A DNA stretch of 44,397 nucleotides from Kitasatospora sp040298565. Lineage in GTDB: Bacteria > Actinomycetota > Actinomycetes > Streptomycetales > Streptomycetaceae. The notes below the pieces were generated by a model. That model did no database searches. It worked only from the letters and a program-made list of their open reading frames with translations, and was not told the origin of the DNA. Of the stretch, positions 15,147 to 23,451 are shown in pieces. The DNA lies in contig NZ_JBEPAK010000020.1 in the NCBI RefSeq assembly GCF_040298565.1, positions 1-44,397 of the forward strand, read 5' to 3'. A program made the translations under genes and the position numbers. Numbering within the stretch: position 1 is the first letter of the stretch; every line of letters begins with the position of its first letter.

Positions 15147-15209
15147 CACCGCAAGAACGGCGCACCGCAAGAACGGCGCACCGCAAGAACGGCGCACCGC
15201 AAGAGCGGC
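15146..15209. repeat. Four tandem 16-bp repeats
   Basis: GCACCGCAAGAACGGC is repeated head to tail at 15146-15161, 15162-15177, 15178-15193 and 15194-15209 (the last with one change). It fills the gap between the convergent anti-sigma and purU genes. Confidence 0.9.
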
Positions 15210-15226
15210 GCGCCGTGGAGCAGCAG

Positions 15227-16093
15227 TCAGGCGAAGACGACCGTGCGGGTGCCGTCCAGCAGCACCCGGTGCTCGCTGTGCCACTTGACCGCGCGGGCCA
15301 GCGCCTGGCACTCGACGTCCCGGCCGAGCGCGACCAGCTGGTCCGGGCTGACGTCGTGGGTGACCCGGGCCACCTCCTGCTCGATGATCGGCCCCTCGTC
15401 CAGGTCGGCGGTGACGTAGTGCGCGGTGGCGCCGATCAGCTTCACACCGCGGGCGTGCGCCTGGTGGTACGGCTTGGCGCCCTTGAAGCTCGGCAGGAAG
15501 GAGTGGTGGATGTTGATCACCCGGCCGGACAGCTCGGTGCAGAGCCGGTCGGACAGCACCTGCATGTAGCGGGCCAGCACGACCAGTTCGACCTCCTCCT
15601 TGGCGACCAGGTCCAGCAGCTGCTGCTCGGCCTCGGCCTTGGTGTCCCTGGTGACCGGGATGTGGTGGAAGGGGATGCCGTAGCTCTCGGTGAGGTCCTG
15701 GAGGTCGGTGTGGTTGGAGACCACCGCAGCGATCTCCACCGGCAGCGCGCCGATCCGGGTGCGGTAGAGCAGGTCGTTCAGACAGTGCCCGAACTTGCTG
15801 ACCATGAGGATGATCCGCATCCGCTGGTCGGTGGGGTGGATCTGCCAGTCCATCCCGAAGGAGGCGCCGATCGCGGCGAAGCTGGCCCGCAGCTTGTCGG
15901 CGGTCACCGGCTCGGACGCGGAGAAGTGCACCCGCATGAAGAACAGGCCGCTGCCCCCGTCCCCGAACTGCTGGCTGTCGATGATGTTGCAACCGGTCAT
16001 GAAGAGGTAGCTGGAGACAGCGTGGACGATGCCCTGCTTGTCGGGGCAGGACAGCGTGAGGACGTACTGGGCGCTGGCCGGCTGCTGTTCCAC
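15227..16093 (-). CDS. purU: Formyltetrahydrofolate deformylase
   Basis: A 288-residue enzyme that hydrolyses 10-formyltetrahydrofolate to formate and tetrahydrofolate, balancing one-carbon pools and supplying formate for purine synthesis. Residues 8-90 are an ACT regulatory domain (YVLTLSCPDKQGIVHAVSSYLF). The rest is the formyltransferase fold (ILMVSKFGHCLNDLLYR; LARYMQVLSDRLC; VINIHHSFLPSFKGAKPYHQA with the catalytic Asn and His; ATAHYVTADLDEGPIIEQ with the Asp). The length is normal for the family. It is adjacent to an SCO4402-family gene, as in S. coelicolor. Confidence 0.95.
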   Translation of the reverse strand: MEQQPASAQYVLTLSCPDKQGIVHAVSSYLFMTGCNIIDSQQFGDGGSGLFFMRVHFSASEPVTADKLRASFAAIGASFGMDWQIHPTDQRMRIILMVSKFGHCLNDLLYRTRIGALPVEIAAVVSNHTDLQDLTESYGIPFHHIPVTRDTKAEAEQQLLDLVAKEEVELVVLARYMQVLSDRLCTELSGRVINIHHSFLPSFKGAKPYHQAHARGVKLIGATAHYVTADLDEGPIIEQEVARVTHDVSPDQLVALGRDVECQALARAVKWHSEHRVLLDGTRTVVFA

Positions 16094-16207
16094 TGGGGGT
16101 ATCCCGTCCTGAGGTCGTTGCGGTTGTGGACGGTCCAGCGTGTCACATCCTGGACAGTCGCCGCCCCGCTGCCCGTACTGCGGGACGGCGCTGCCCGCCG
16201 GAGCGCC

Positions 16208-16723
16208 TCAGACCTGGGTCAGGATGCGCAGCACTTCGAGCGACTTGGGCGCCGCGTCCGGGTCGTCCCCGTCGCCGACGGCCAGCGCGACGTGCGCCTC
16301 CCGGGCGGCCCGGACGGTCTCCGGCCAGCCGGGGTGGCCGAGGTAGGCGGAGGCCGGGGCGTCCGCGCCGACCTCGTGCAGCGTCTGCACGGCGCGCAGC
16401 ACCGCGACGTCGACCAGGGCGGCCTCGGCGGAGTCCCGGAAGATCGTGCCCACGTACTTCTCCGCCGACCAGCGGTCCAGCCAGGTGTCCTCGACGAGGC
16501 GGTAGACGGCGTCGGTCACGTCCCCGTACCCCTCGCGGCCGGCCAGCCAGGTCTCCTGCTGGAAGCCGGGGTCGGACAGCATGTGCAGCGCCGAGCGCAG
16601 TCGGGCGCGCCAGCGCCACCAGGGCAGGTCGTTGAGCGGCATGCCGCCCATGGTGCTGGAGCGGTGGCCCGGACGAGAAGGGTTTCGGGCGGACCGATGC
16701 GAAGAATCTGTGCTGGCGGACAT
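16208..16723 (-). CDS. SCO4402-family conserved protein
   Basis: A 171-residue soluble protein of a streptomycete family with no known function. The conserved core is MGGMPLNDLPWWRWRARL, LSDPGFQQETWLAG, VTDAVYRLVEDTWLD and SAEKYVGTIFRDSAEAALVDVAVLRAV. The fold looks helical and tryptophan-rich, with no catalytic motif I can name. I choose ATG 16723 (MSASTDSSH). ATG 16651 (MGGMPLND) is a credible alternative, because no strong ribosome-binding site decides between them. It lies upstream of purU on the same strand with about 115 bases between. Confidence 0.8.
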   Translation of the reverse strand: MSASTDSSHRSARNPSRPGHRSSTMGGMPLNDLPWWRWRARLRSALHMLSDPGFQQETWLAGREGYGDVTDAVYRLVEDTWLDRWSAEKYVGTIFRDSAEAALVDVAVLRAVQTLHEVGADAPASAYLGHPGWPETVRAAREAHVALAVGDGDDPDAAPKSLEVLRILTQV

Positions 16724-16896
16724 GGTCGACGATCGTACGTTCCCCGTCCGTTCGTACTCCACTCCCGATCTACACGCGTACCGCATCGGATTTCAGCTTC
16801 CGTTCGCCGTTCGTTCGCACTTCGGCCCTCTCGCCTTGTGGCTCCGGGGCTTGGCTGGATCCGGTGCGCCGGATGGCGCCCAGAGAGGGAAGACCG

Positions 16897-18201
16897 ATGA
16901 CCAGCCGAAGGGACTCGCTCCAGGATCGTCCCGCGATCGTCCGCCGCCGCCGTCGCCGGCGCCCGATCGCCGCCGCGGTGAGCGCCGCGGCACTGCTCCC
17001 CGCCCTCTTTTCGGCCTCCGCGTGCGGCGGACCGGCCGGTGCCTCCACCACCGACGACGCGCTGACCGTGATGACCTGGGCCCCCTCCGGCACCGGCTCG
17101 GCGAACCGTCCCGGGATGACCGCGCTCGCCCAGGCGATCGGCAAGGACGTCAACCTCAAGGGCGGCCTGAACGGCCACCGGTTGAACGTGATCACCTGCA
17201 ACGAGCACAACACCGCGGACGGCGCCAAGGCCTGCGCCCAGCAGGCGGTGGAGGCCAAGGCGGTCGCCGTGGTCGGCTCCTACAGCCAGTGGGGCGACGC
17301 CTTCATGCCCGTGCTGGAACGCGCCGGCATCCCGCTGATCGGCGGGTACGGGCTCTCCCAGCCCGAGTTCTCCAGCCCGCTGTCCTACCCGGTGGACGGC
17401 GGGATGCCCGCGCTGATCGCCGGCAGCGGCCGCCAGCTGGTCGAGGCCGGCTGCAAGGCCGTCGCCCTGATCCGCCCGGACACCCCGGCCGGTGACAGCC
17501 TGCTCGGCTACCTGGGCAACGCGCTCAAGCCGGCCGGGATGAAGCTGCTGGACGTCAAGGCTCCCGAGCAGTCCTCCGACTACACGCCGGTGGCCCGCAA
17601 GGCCATCGGCAAGGACGAGCCGGGCAACTGCGTCACCAGTGCCATGGCCGCCGAACCGACCGGCAACCTGCTGGACGCCTACCGGCGGCTGTCCCCGAAG
17701 AACACCCGGATCGCCTCGGTGATCGGCAGCGTGCAGCAGTCGGTGGTCGACTCCACCGGCGGGGACAGCGGCCCGCTGGCCGGCGCGTTCGTCGCCAGCT
17801 GGTACCCGCCGGAGTCGGCCAAGACCTGGGACGGGCTGCGCGGGGTGGTGCGCGCCGACACCACCGGCGGCCAGACCATCGACGTCTCCGACCCGGGTGT
17901 GCAGACCACCTGGGTCGCCTACGAGGTGTTCCGGGCGGTCGACGACAAGCTGGCGGCGGCCGGGAAGCCGACCACCGCCAAGTCGATCGCCGCACTGCTG
18001 GACAGCGGCGAGGGCATCGACGTCGGCCTCACCCCGCCGCTCAACTGGGGCACCACCAACATGCTGCCCAGCACCGAGTCGCCGCGGCTGGTCAACACCT
18101 GGATCACCTACCAGGTGGTCAGGAACGGCCGGATGACCCTGCAGCAGCCGGGCTTCGTGGACATCCGCTGGGTGCTCACCGGGAGCCGGCCCCCGGCCTG
18201 A
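16897..18201 (+). CDS. ABC-type solute-binding lipoprotein (Peripla_BP_6-like)
   Basis: A 434-residue exported lipoprotein resembling branched-chain amino acid or amide-binding proteins. The N-terminus is strongly basic (RRRRRRR), then a hydrophobic core (AAAVSAAALLPALF) and a lipobox ASAC that would anchor the mature protein to the membrane. The mature part has the two-lobed type I binding fold (VMTWAPSGTGSANRP; ACAQQAVEAKAVAVVGSY; AGIPLIGGYGLSQPEFSS; VAYEVFRAVDDKL). No permease or ATPase genes are nearby, so it may act as a sensor or work with an unlinked transporter. ATG 16897 follows GGGAAG. A hairpin follows at 18242. Confidence 0.8.
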   Translation: MTSRRDSLQDRPAIVRRRRRRRPIAAAVSAAALLPALFSASACGGPAGASTTDDALTVMTWAPSGTGSANRPGMTALAQAIGKDVNLKGGLNGHRLNVITCNEHNTADGAKACAQQAVEAKAVAVVGSYSQWGDAFMPVLERAGIPLIGGYGLSQPEFSSPLSYPVDGGMPALIAGSGRQLVEAGCKAVALIRPDTPAGDSLLGYLGNALKPAGMKLLDVKAPEQSSDYTPVARKAIGKDEPGNCVTSAMAAEPTGNLLDAYRRLSPKNTRIASVIGSVQQSVVDSTGGDSGPLAGAFVASWYPPESAKTWDGLRGVVRADTTGGQTIDVSDPGVQTTWVAYEVFRAVDDKLAAAGKPTTAKSIAALLDSGEGIDVGLTPPLNWGTTNMLPSTESPRLVNTWITYQVVRNGRMTLQQPGFVDIRWVLTGSRPPA

Positions 18202-18241
18202 CCCGGGCCCGACCCCGGCCCGACCGCAGCGGGGCGCGAAC

Positions 18242-18265
18242 GGGCGGGTCCTTCCGGGCCCGCCC
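18242..18265 (+). terminator. Terminator of the lipoprotein gene
   Basis: A 10-bp stem (18242-18251 with 18256-18265, one G-U pair) around TTCC, about 40 bases past the stop. Confidence 0.65.
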
Positions 18266-18310
18266 TGCCCCGTTCCCGGACGGCCGCCGCGGGGACGGCA
18301 CCTTCCCGGA

Positions 18311-18364
18311 CGGCCGCCCTCCCCGACGCCCGCCCTACGGCCGCCCTCCCCGACGCCCGCCCTA
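18311..18364. repeat. 27-bp tandem repeat
   Basis: Two exact 27-base copies (18311-18337 and 18338-18364), starting CGGCCGCCCTCCCCGACG, with a partial third copy. They lie between two convergent genes, and no open frame depends on them. Confidence 0.75.
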
Positions 18365-18407
18365 CGGCCGCCCTCCCGGACGGCCGCCGCCCTACAGGCC
18401 GCCGCCC

Positions 18408-19559
18408 CTACAGGTCGCCGTCGCTGCGGCTGGGCAGCCCGGCCTGGGTGGCGATCGCGTTCCACAGGGTCGAGGCCTGCTTCTTCGCGGTGGTCGCCGT
18501 GCCGCTGGCCTGGACGGCGTTCTTGTAGTGCTGGTTGCCGGTGTCCGGCTTCTTCGGGTCGCAGGAGGACTGGGCGTCGGTCGCCCAGGCCGCGTACTCG
18601 TCGTCGGCCTGCGCCGAGGCCGTCCAGGCGGCGTTGAGCTGGTCGACCAGCTGCTGGCCACCGGGCAGCTTGTCGGTCTTCAGCTGGCCGAGCTTGGTCT
18701 GCAGCTCGCGCCGCTTGCCGGCCGCCGCGGCCAGGGCCTGCTGCGACTCGGGCAGTTTGTCGCACTTCTGCACCGAGGTGACGGCGGACACCACCGAGCT
18801 GCGGCTGTCGCTCGCCGTGCCCAGCAGGTCCGAGAGCGGCTGGGCCTGGGCCTTGACCTCCGGGTCGACCGCGGCGCCGGAACCGCTCGCGCTCCCCTTG
18901 CCGGAAGCGCTGCTGCCGGCCGCGGCCACCGGGGTGGTCTTCTGGGCGCCCTTGGTGTCGCCACCACCGCTCATCAGCACGGCGACCAGCACGCCGGCCG
19001 CCGCGCAGCCCGCCACCACACCGCCGATGATCAGCTTGCCGGACGGGCGGCCGCCGCGGAGGGACCCGCCGCCCTGGGTGGCGTCCGGGTCCGGCCCGTG
19101 CCCGCGGGCCTCCTCGCCGTAGCCCTGCGCGGGGTACACCGGCTGCTGCGGCTGAGGCTGCGGGGCGTAGCCCTGGTACCCGGGCGCGGCCTGCGGCGGG
19201 ACGCCGTAACCGGGCTGCTGCGCGGGGTAGCCGCCGCGCGGGTCGGCGGCCGGGTACGGCGGCAGGTGCTGGGTCTCCGGGGCCTCGGGCTGCGGGACGC
19301 CGTAGCCCTGCTGCGGTGCGGCGCCCCACGGGGGCTGCTGGGCCGGGACGCCCTGGGGCGGCATCGTGTGCGCACCCTCGCCGAGGTACTCCGGCTGCCC
19401 GGACGGCTGCCCGACCGGCGGCACGGCCGTGGGGCCCTGCGGTTGGCCCGGCTGACCCTGCGGCTGGCCCGGCTGGCCCTGGGGCTGGCCGGGCTCGGGG
19501 CGGAACAGGTCGTCCAGGTTGAAGTCCCCCGAGTTGGGGTACGAGCGGCGCTGGCTCAA
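18408..19559 (-). CDS. Proline/glutamine-rich single-pass membrane protein
   Basis: A 383-residue protein. Residues 1-165 form a disordered cytoplasmic region with repeated G-Q-P-Q units and many Pro-Gln-Gly-Tyr motifs. Then come a basic patch and one membrane span (KLIIGGVVAGCAAAGVLVAVLMS, about 175-197). A Ser/Gly/Ala linker leads to an extracellular helical domain of about 150 residues with two Cys (VQKCDKLPES and SSCDPKKPDT) that may form a disulfide. The layout is widespread in streptomycetes, but I know no function. ATG 19559 (MSQRRSYPNSGDFNLDDLF) is convincing because this N-terminus is typical of such proteins. Confidence 0.75.
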   Translation of the reverse strand: MSQRRSYPNSGDFNLDDLFRPEPGQPQGQPGQPQGQPGQPQGPTAVPPVGQPSGQPEYLGEGAHTMPPQGVPAQQPPWGAAPQQGYGVPQPEAPETQHLPPYPAADPRGGYPAQQPGYGVPPQAAPGYQGYAPQPQPQQPVYPAQGYGEEARGHGPDPDATQGGGSLRGGRPSGKLIIGGVVAGCAAAGVLVAVLMSGGGDTKGAQKTTPVAAAGSSASGKGSASGSGAAVDPEVKAQAQPLSDLLGTASDSRSSVVSAVTSVQKCDKLPESQQALAAAAGKRRELQTKLGQLKTDKLPGGQQLVDQLNAAWTASAQADDEYAAWATDAQSSCDPKKPDTGNQHYKNAVQASGTATTAKKQASTLWNAIATQAGLPSRSDGDL

Positions 19560-19745
19560 CGCGATTCCTCACCTGGGCCGGACCGCGCGCTGACGGCGGA
19601 CCACATCTCGTCGGTTCTTGGGAGCATCACAGTTCCTTGGACGTCGCGCCCACGCTACCGGTTCGCCTCACCGGGTGACCACGTGGGCGGGACAATCCCA
19701 CACGCTCCCTGCACAGACGGTCTCTGGTCCGCCTCCTGCTCTCCG

Positions 19746-21122
19746 TCAGGCCGCCTCCGCGTCCGCCCGGGCGTGGAACTCGCGCACCACCCGCTGCTCC
19801 CGGTAGGGCTCCAGCCGGCGCCGGAACTCGTCCAGGTACTCCACGCCCCGGTTGGAGCGCAGCCCGCTGAGCAGCCGCACCGCCTGGGTGCCCGTCTCGC
19901 AGGCGCGCTCGAGGTCGCGCTGCTGGAGCTGGGCGGTGGCGAGCAGCACCAGGTCCACCGCGCGGCGGCGGACCCGGGTCGGCGGGTGGAGGTCGAGCGC
20001 CCGGCGGGCGTAGTGCTCGGCCTGGCCGGCCTGCTCCAGGTCCCGGTGGCAGTGGGCGAGCTCGTCGGCGAGGTAGGCGTCGTCGAAGTGGGCGATCCAG
20101 TCCGGGTCGTCCTCCGGGCGGCGCTTCTCCATCATCTCCAGCGCCTTGGCCGACACCGCCTCGCAGGAGCGGGCGTCGCCGAGCAGGGCGTGGCCGCGGG
20201 CCTCGGCGGCGTAGAACATCGCCATCGCCGTCGGTGTGGCGACCGTCCGGGCGCCCTCCTGGGCGGCGCGGGCCAGCTGGGCGATCTCCCGCGGGTTGCC
20301 GAGGGTGGCCGCCAGGTGGCTCATCGAGGCGGCCAGCACGTACCCGCCGTAACCGCGGTCGTCGGCGGCCTGGGCCAGCCGCAGGGCCTGGATGTAGTAG
20401 CGCTGGGCCAGCCCGGGCTGTCCGGTGTCCACCGCCATGTAACCGGCCAGCTCCGTCAACCTGGCCACCGCGGCGAACAGTTGGCGGCCGGTCTCCTCCC
20501 GGTAGGCGCCGCCGAGCAGGCCGGAGACGACCGAGTTGAGGTAGTGGACGACCACCGGGCGCACGTGGCCGCTGCCGAAGCGGTGGTCCAGGTCGACCAG
20601 CATCGCGGTGGTGGCCTTGACCGCCGCCACGTCGGTCGGGCCGACCCGCGGGCCGCCGGTGCGGGCCACCACCGGGTCGGGCGGGGTGATCAGCCAGTCC
20701 CGGCTGGGCTCCACCAGGGCGGACGCGGCGACCGTCGCCCCGGTCAGGAAGTCCCGCCGGCCGACGTCACTGCGCCACAGCTCGCACACCTGCTCCAGGG
20801 CGGCGTTCAGGGTCGGCGCGAACTGCAGCCCGATGCCGGAGCTGAGGTTCTTGCCGTCGGCCATGCCGATCTCCTCGACCGACACGCTGCGGCCGAGTTT
20901 GCGGCCCAGGGCCTCGGCGATCACGGCCGGAGCCTGCCCGCGCGGCTGCTGCCCGCGCAGCCAGCGGGCCACGGAGGTCTTGTCGTAGCGCAGGTCGAGT
21001 CCGTGCTCCGCGCCGCACAGGTTGACCCTGCGGGCCAGACCGGCGTTGGAGCAGCTGGCCTCCTGGATCAGTTGCTGCAGACGCTCGTTGGGCTGTCGTG
21101 CGACGAGTGGTCTCGCGGCCAT
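19746..21122 (-). CDS. HTH-TPR transcriptional regulator, streptomycete type
   Basis: A 458-residue regulator. Residues about 1-75 carry a divergent helix-turn-helix (QLIQEASCSNAGLARRVN, YDKTSVARWLRGQQPRG). A linker with RRDFLTGATVAASALVEPSRDWL follows, then about 270 residues of TPR-like helices (ELAGYMAVDTGQPGLAQRYYIQALRLA; HFDDAYLADELAHCHRDL; RRRAVDLVLLATAQLQQRDL). Such proteins influence development and antibiotic production in streptomycetes; this one's target is unknown. ATG 21122 has GGGAGG nine bases upstream. A GTG at 21140 is possible but lacks such a site. It is divergent from a primase-polymerase-domain gene. A decapitated relative lies at 1408-2208. Confidence 0.85.
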   Translation of the reverse strand: MAARPLVARQPNERLQQLIQEASCSNAGLARRVNLCGAEHGLDLRYDKTSVARWLRGQQPRGQAPAVIAEALGRKLGRSVSVEEIGMADGKNLSSGIGLQFAPTLNAALEQVCELWRSDVGRRDFLTGATVAASALVEPSRDWLITPPDPVVARTGGPRVGPTDVAAVKATTAMLVDLDHRFGSGHVRPVVVHYLNSVVSGLLGGAYREETGRQLFAAVARLTELAGYMAVDTGQPGLAQRYYIQALRLAQAADDRGYGGYVLAASMSHLAATLGNPREIAQLARAAQEGARTVATPTAMAMFYAAEARGHALLGDARSCEAVSAKALEMMEKRRPEDDPDWIAHFDDAYLADELAHCHRDLEQAGQAEHYARRALDLHPPTRVRRRAVDLVLLATAQLQQRDLERACETGTQAVRLLSGLRSNRGVEYLDEFRRRLEPYREQRVVREFHARADAEAA

Positions 21123-21428
21123 TGGGCTTCGCCTCCCCACACCCTCCGGCCCTGGCCGGCGGGCGACGATTCTGCTGATCTGTTGCCGACTGTCCGACCG
21201 TCCAAGGAATCTGACACCAGGTTAGCGATCAGCAACGCCAGCGGGATACCCACGGTGACGGGCCGCACCCCCCACGCGCCCTGGGAAATGCTTCCGTGCG
21301 CCCCCGCTGCGCCGGGCTCCGCCCGCCCCAACTCGGTCGAGTCACCGGTTCGGGTGACATTGCCCGGATGCACCCGACCGGGGCTCCCAGGGCCGTAACC
21401 AGCCTCACGCACGGTAGTTGAGCAGCCC
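21123..21428. other. Divergent promoter region
   Basis: These 306 bases separate the HTH-TPR regulator from the primase-polymerase-domain gene. GTCACC-N6-GGTGAC at 21341-21358 is an operator-like inverted repeat 70 bases before the plus-strand gene. No other gene is visible. Confidence 0.5.
21341..21358. promoter_or_regulatory. Operator-like inverted repeat
   Basis: GTCACC (21341-21346) and GGTGAC (21353-21358) are perfect inverted arms with a 6-base spacer. The divergent regulator is a candidate binder. Confidence 0.4.
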
Positions 21429-22133
21429 GTGGAAGAGACCCCCGACGCCCCCGGCCAGGACAAGAACGCCGGCCTGCCCCCGCTGCTGATCGAAGCCGTC
21501 GGCTACGCCGAGAACCGCCACTGGGAGGTGGCCCCGGGCGCCTGGCTGATCGACGGCGACGGACCCGCCCGCTGCTCCTGCGGCGACCCGCGCTGCGCGC
21601 TGCCGGGCGCCCACCCGCTGGACGCGGACTGGGCCCGCAAGGCGAGCGCCGGGCCGGGCGCGGTGCGGCGCTGGTGGACCGAACGGCCCAAGGCCTCGAT
21701 CCTGCTGCCCACCGGCCGGTCCTTCGACGTGCTGGACGTGCCGGAGACCGCCGGGTGCCTGGCACTGGCCCGGATGGAGCGGATGGACCTCCAGCTCGGC
21801 CCGGTCGTGGTGCTGCCCGCCTCGCCCGGCCGGGTGGGGCGGCGGCTGCACTTCCTGGTGCTGCCCGGGGTCGCGGCCAAGCTGCCGGAGATGCTCCGCA
21901 AGCTGGGCTGGCCGCCCGGGCGGCTGGACCTGGTCGCCCGCGGCGAGGGGGACTGGACGATCGCCCCGCCCTCCCGGGTCGGCTCCACCGGCTACGCCCA
22001 GTGGGCCCGCTCCCCCTCCGCGCTCAACCGCTGGCTGCCGGACGCCGCGGAACTGATCAGCCCGCTCGCCTACGCCTGCGGCCGCGAGGCCCCCGCGCAC
22101 CGGGACCAGGTCGTCCAACCGGCCGGAGTCTGA
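21429..22133 (+). CDS. Bifunctional primase/polymerase (prim-pol) N-terminal domain protein
   Basis: A 234-residue soluble protein matching the N-terminal primase-polymerase domain often found in mobile-element replication proteins. Features are the opening helix (LLIEAVGYAENRHWEVAPGAWLI), a Cys cluster CSCGDPRCALPGAHPLDADW, WWTERPKASILLPTGRSFDVLDVPE and RVGRRLHFLVLPG, then DWTIAPPSRVGSTGYAQW. It lacks the helicase part of phage-like versions, so replication activity is uncertain. In streptomycete chromosomes such short versions are conserved beside the HTH-TPR regulator, which suggests a housekeeping or regulatory role. GTG 21429 is the start, with no strong ribosome-binding site. A 10-bp hairpin follows at 22213. 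Confidence 0.75.
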   Translation: MEETPDAPGQDKNAGLPPLLIEAVGYAENRHWEVAPGAWLIDGDGPARCSCGDPRCALPGAHPLDADWARKASAGPGAVRRWWTERPKASILLPTGRSFDVLDVPETAGCLALARMERMDLQLGPVVVLPASPGRVGRRLHFLVLPGVAAKLPEMLRKLGWPPGRLDLVARGEGDWTIAPPSRVGSTGYAQWARSPSALNRWLPDAAELISPLAYACGREAPAHRDQVVQPAGV

Positions 22134-22212
22134 CCCCGCGGAACCGCCCCGGAACCTGCCGCCCTGCGCCCGATCGGGTGAGGGCGTGCGCCGCGCGGGA
22201 CCACGCGCACGA

Positions 22213-22252
22213 GTGACGGGCCTTGTCTCCCACCGGAGGCGGGGCCCGTCAC
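22213..22252 (+). terminator. Terminator of the prim-pol-domain gene
   Basis: GTGACGGGCC (22213-22222) pairs perfectly with GGCCCGTCAC (22243-22252). Confidence 0.75.
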
Positions 22253-22427
22253 ACGCATGTGCGGATAAGACCCCGGTCTACCCGCTGGTCAACCGGAGAA
22301 GCCCCTCGGACGAGTGACAGCGCTCAAGGATTGCCATGATCGGCCGAGGGGAGGAATTGCGGTGTGTGGGGACGCCGGAAGGGTCGCTCGGACGGGGAAG
22401 CCGGGCGAGGCGGTGGAGGGGAGAACC

Positions 22428-22470
22428 GGGAGGGACGGGAGGGAGCGGAGGGGACGGGAGGGAGCCGGGG
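22428..22470 (+). repeat. G-quadruplex-capable purine tract
   Basis: GGGAGGGACGGGAGGG (22428-22443) meets the four-tract G3 pattern with one- and two-base loops. A second set follows (G-tracts at 22451, 22456, 22460 and 22467). Confidence 0.6.
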
Positions 22471-22480
22471 AGGACGGGAA

Positions 22481-22509
22481 GGGCCCGCTGCACGGGGAGC
22501 AGCGGGCCC
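22481..22509 (-). terminator. Terminator of dmdR1
   Basis: GGGCCCGCTG (22481-22490) pairs perfectly with CAGCGGGCCC (22500-22509), 28 bases past the stop at 22538. Confidence 0.8.
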
Positions 22510-22537
22510 TGATCGTCGGTGCGGGCGCCGGCCGGGC

Positions 22538-23230
22538 TCAGGCCTGGGCGACGAAGACGTGCTGGGCGATGTCCTTGCCGAGCTCCGCCGCGTTGTCCCC
22601 GGTGCCGACCAGCACCCCGGCCACGCCGGTGCTCACCTTGACCGTGGAGCCCGGCCGGACGCCGGCCCGGCGCAGGGTGCTCATCAGCTCGCTGTCCGTC
22701 TGGATCGGCTCGCCGATCCGGCGGACCACCACGTCGGCCCCGGCGTCACCCGGCTTGACGGTGTCCAGCGGGACGAGCGCGGCGTCGAAGCCCTCGCCCT
22801 CGGCCTTGGTGTCGCCCAGCTCGTCCAGGCCGGGGATCGGGTTGCCGTACGGGGACTGCGTCGGGTGGCCGAGCATGGCGAGCACCTTGCGCTCGACCGT
22901 CTCGCTCATCACGTGCTCCCAGCGGCAGGCCTCCTCGTGCACCTGCTCCCACTCCAGGCCGATCACGTCGACGAGCAGGCACTCGGCGATGCGGTGCTTG
23001 CGCATGACGCGCACCGCGAGCCGGCGGCCCTCCTCGGTGAGTTCGAGGTGGCGGTCCCCCGCGACCTGGAGCAGGCCGTCGCGCTCCATCCGGCCGACTG
23101 TCTGGCTGACCGTGGGACCGCTCTGCTCCAGGCGCTCGGCGATCCGGGCGCGCATCGGGACGATGCCCTCTTCCTCCAGTTCCAGGATGGTGCGAAGGTA
23201 CATCTCAGTGGTGTCGATCAGCCCAGACAT
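22538..23230 (-). CDS. dmdR1: Iron-dependent DtxR-family repressor
   Basis: A 230-residue metal-dependent repressor that, with Fe2+, shuts off siderophore and iron-uptake genes. The winged helix lies at about 20-60 (MRARIAERLEQSGPTVSQTVGRMERDGLL). The metal ligands fall at the exact DtxR positions: Met10, Cys102, Glu105 and His106 for one site, His79, Glu83 and His98 for the other. An SH3-like domain closes the protein. It matches the S. coelicolor DmdR1 type (called DesR in other species), and the neighbouring SIS gene supports this. I saw no copy of the iron-box palindrome in the window, so its targets lie elsewhere. Confidence 0.92.
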   Translation of the reverse strand: MSGLIDTTEMYLRTILELEEEGIVPMRARIAERLEQSGPTVSQTVGRMERDGLLQVAGDRHLELTEEGRRLAVRVMRKHRIAECLLVDVIGLEWEQVHEEACRWEHVMSETVERKVLAMLGHPTQSPYGNPIPGLDELGDTKAEGEGFDAALVPLDTVKPGDAGADVVVRRIGEPIQTDSELMSTLRRAGVRPGSTVKVSTGVAGVLVGTGDNAAELGKDIAQHVFVAQA

Positions 23231-23451
23231 CGCCGCTGGCTCCGTTCTTCGGTGTCCTCACCGCCAATTCTGACGTACCGCACCGACAACCGGGCCCGCC
23301 CGGGGGCTTCCGGTGCCCGTTTTCGTTCCTGTTGACAGCGGTGCCGCCGGGGCGCGACCGTGCTCGCCGTAGCTTTCTCCACTGGCGGTCTGGACCACCC
23401 CGGCCGTCCCACCCGGCCGGCGCCCCCACCGGCAGAGAGCGGAGGCAACCG

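Larger units (their letters stand above)
22134..22537. other. Convergent intergenic region with two hairpins and G-tracts
   Basis: There is no gene. It contains the terminator of the plus-strand gene (22213-22252), a purine-rich G-tract block (22428-22470) and the terminator of dmdR1 (22481-22509). Confidence 0.6.
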
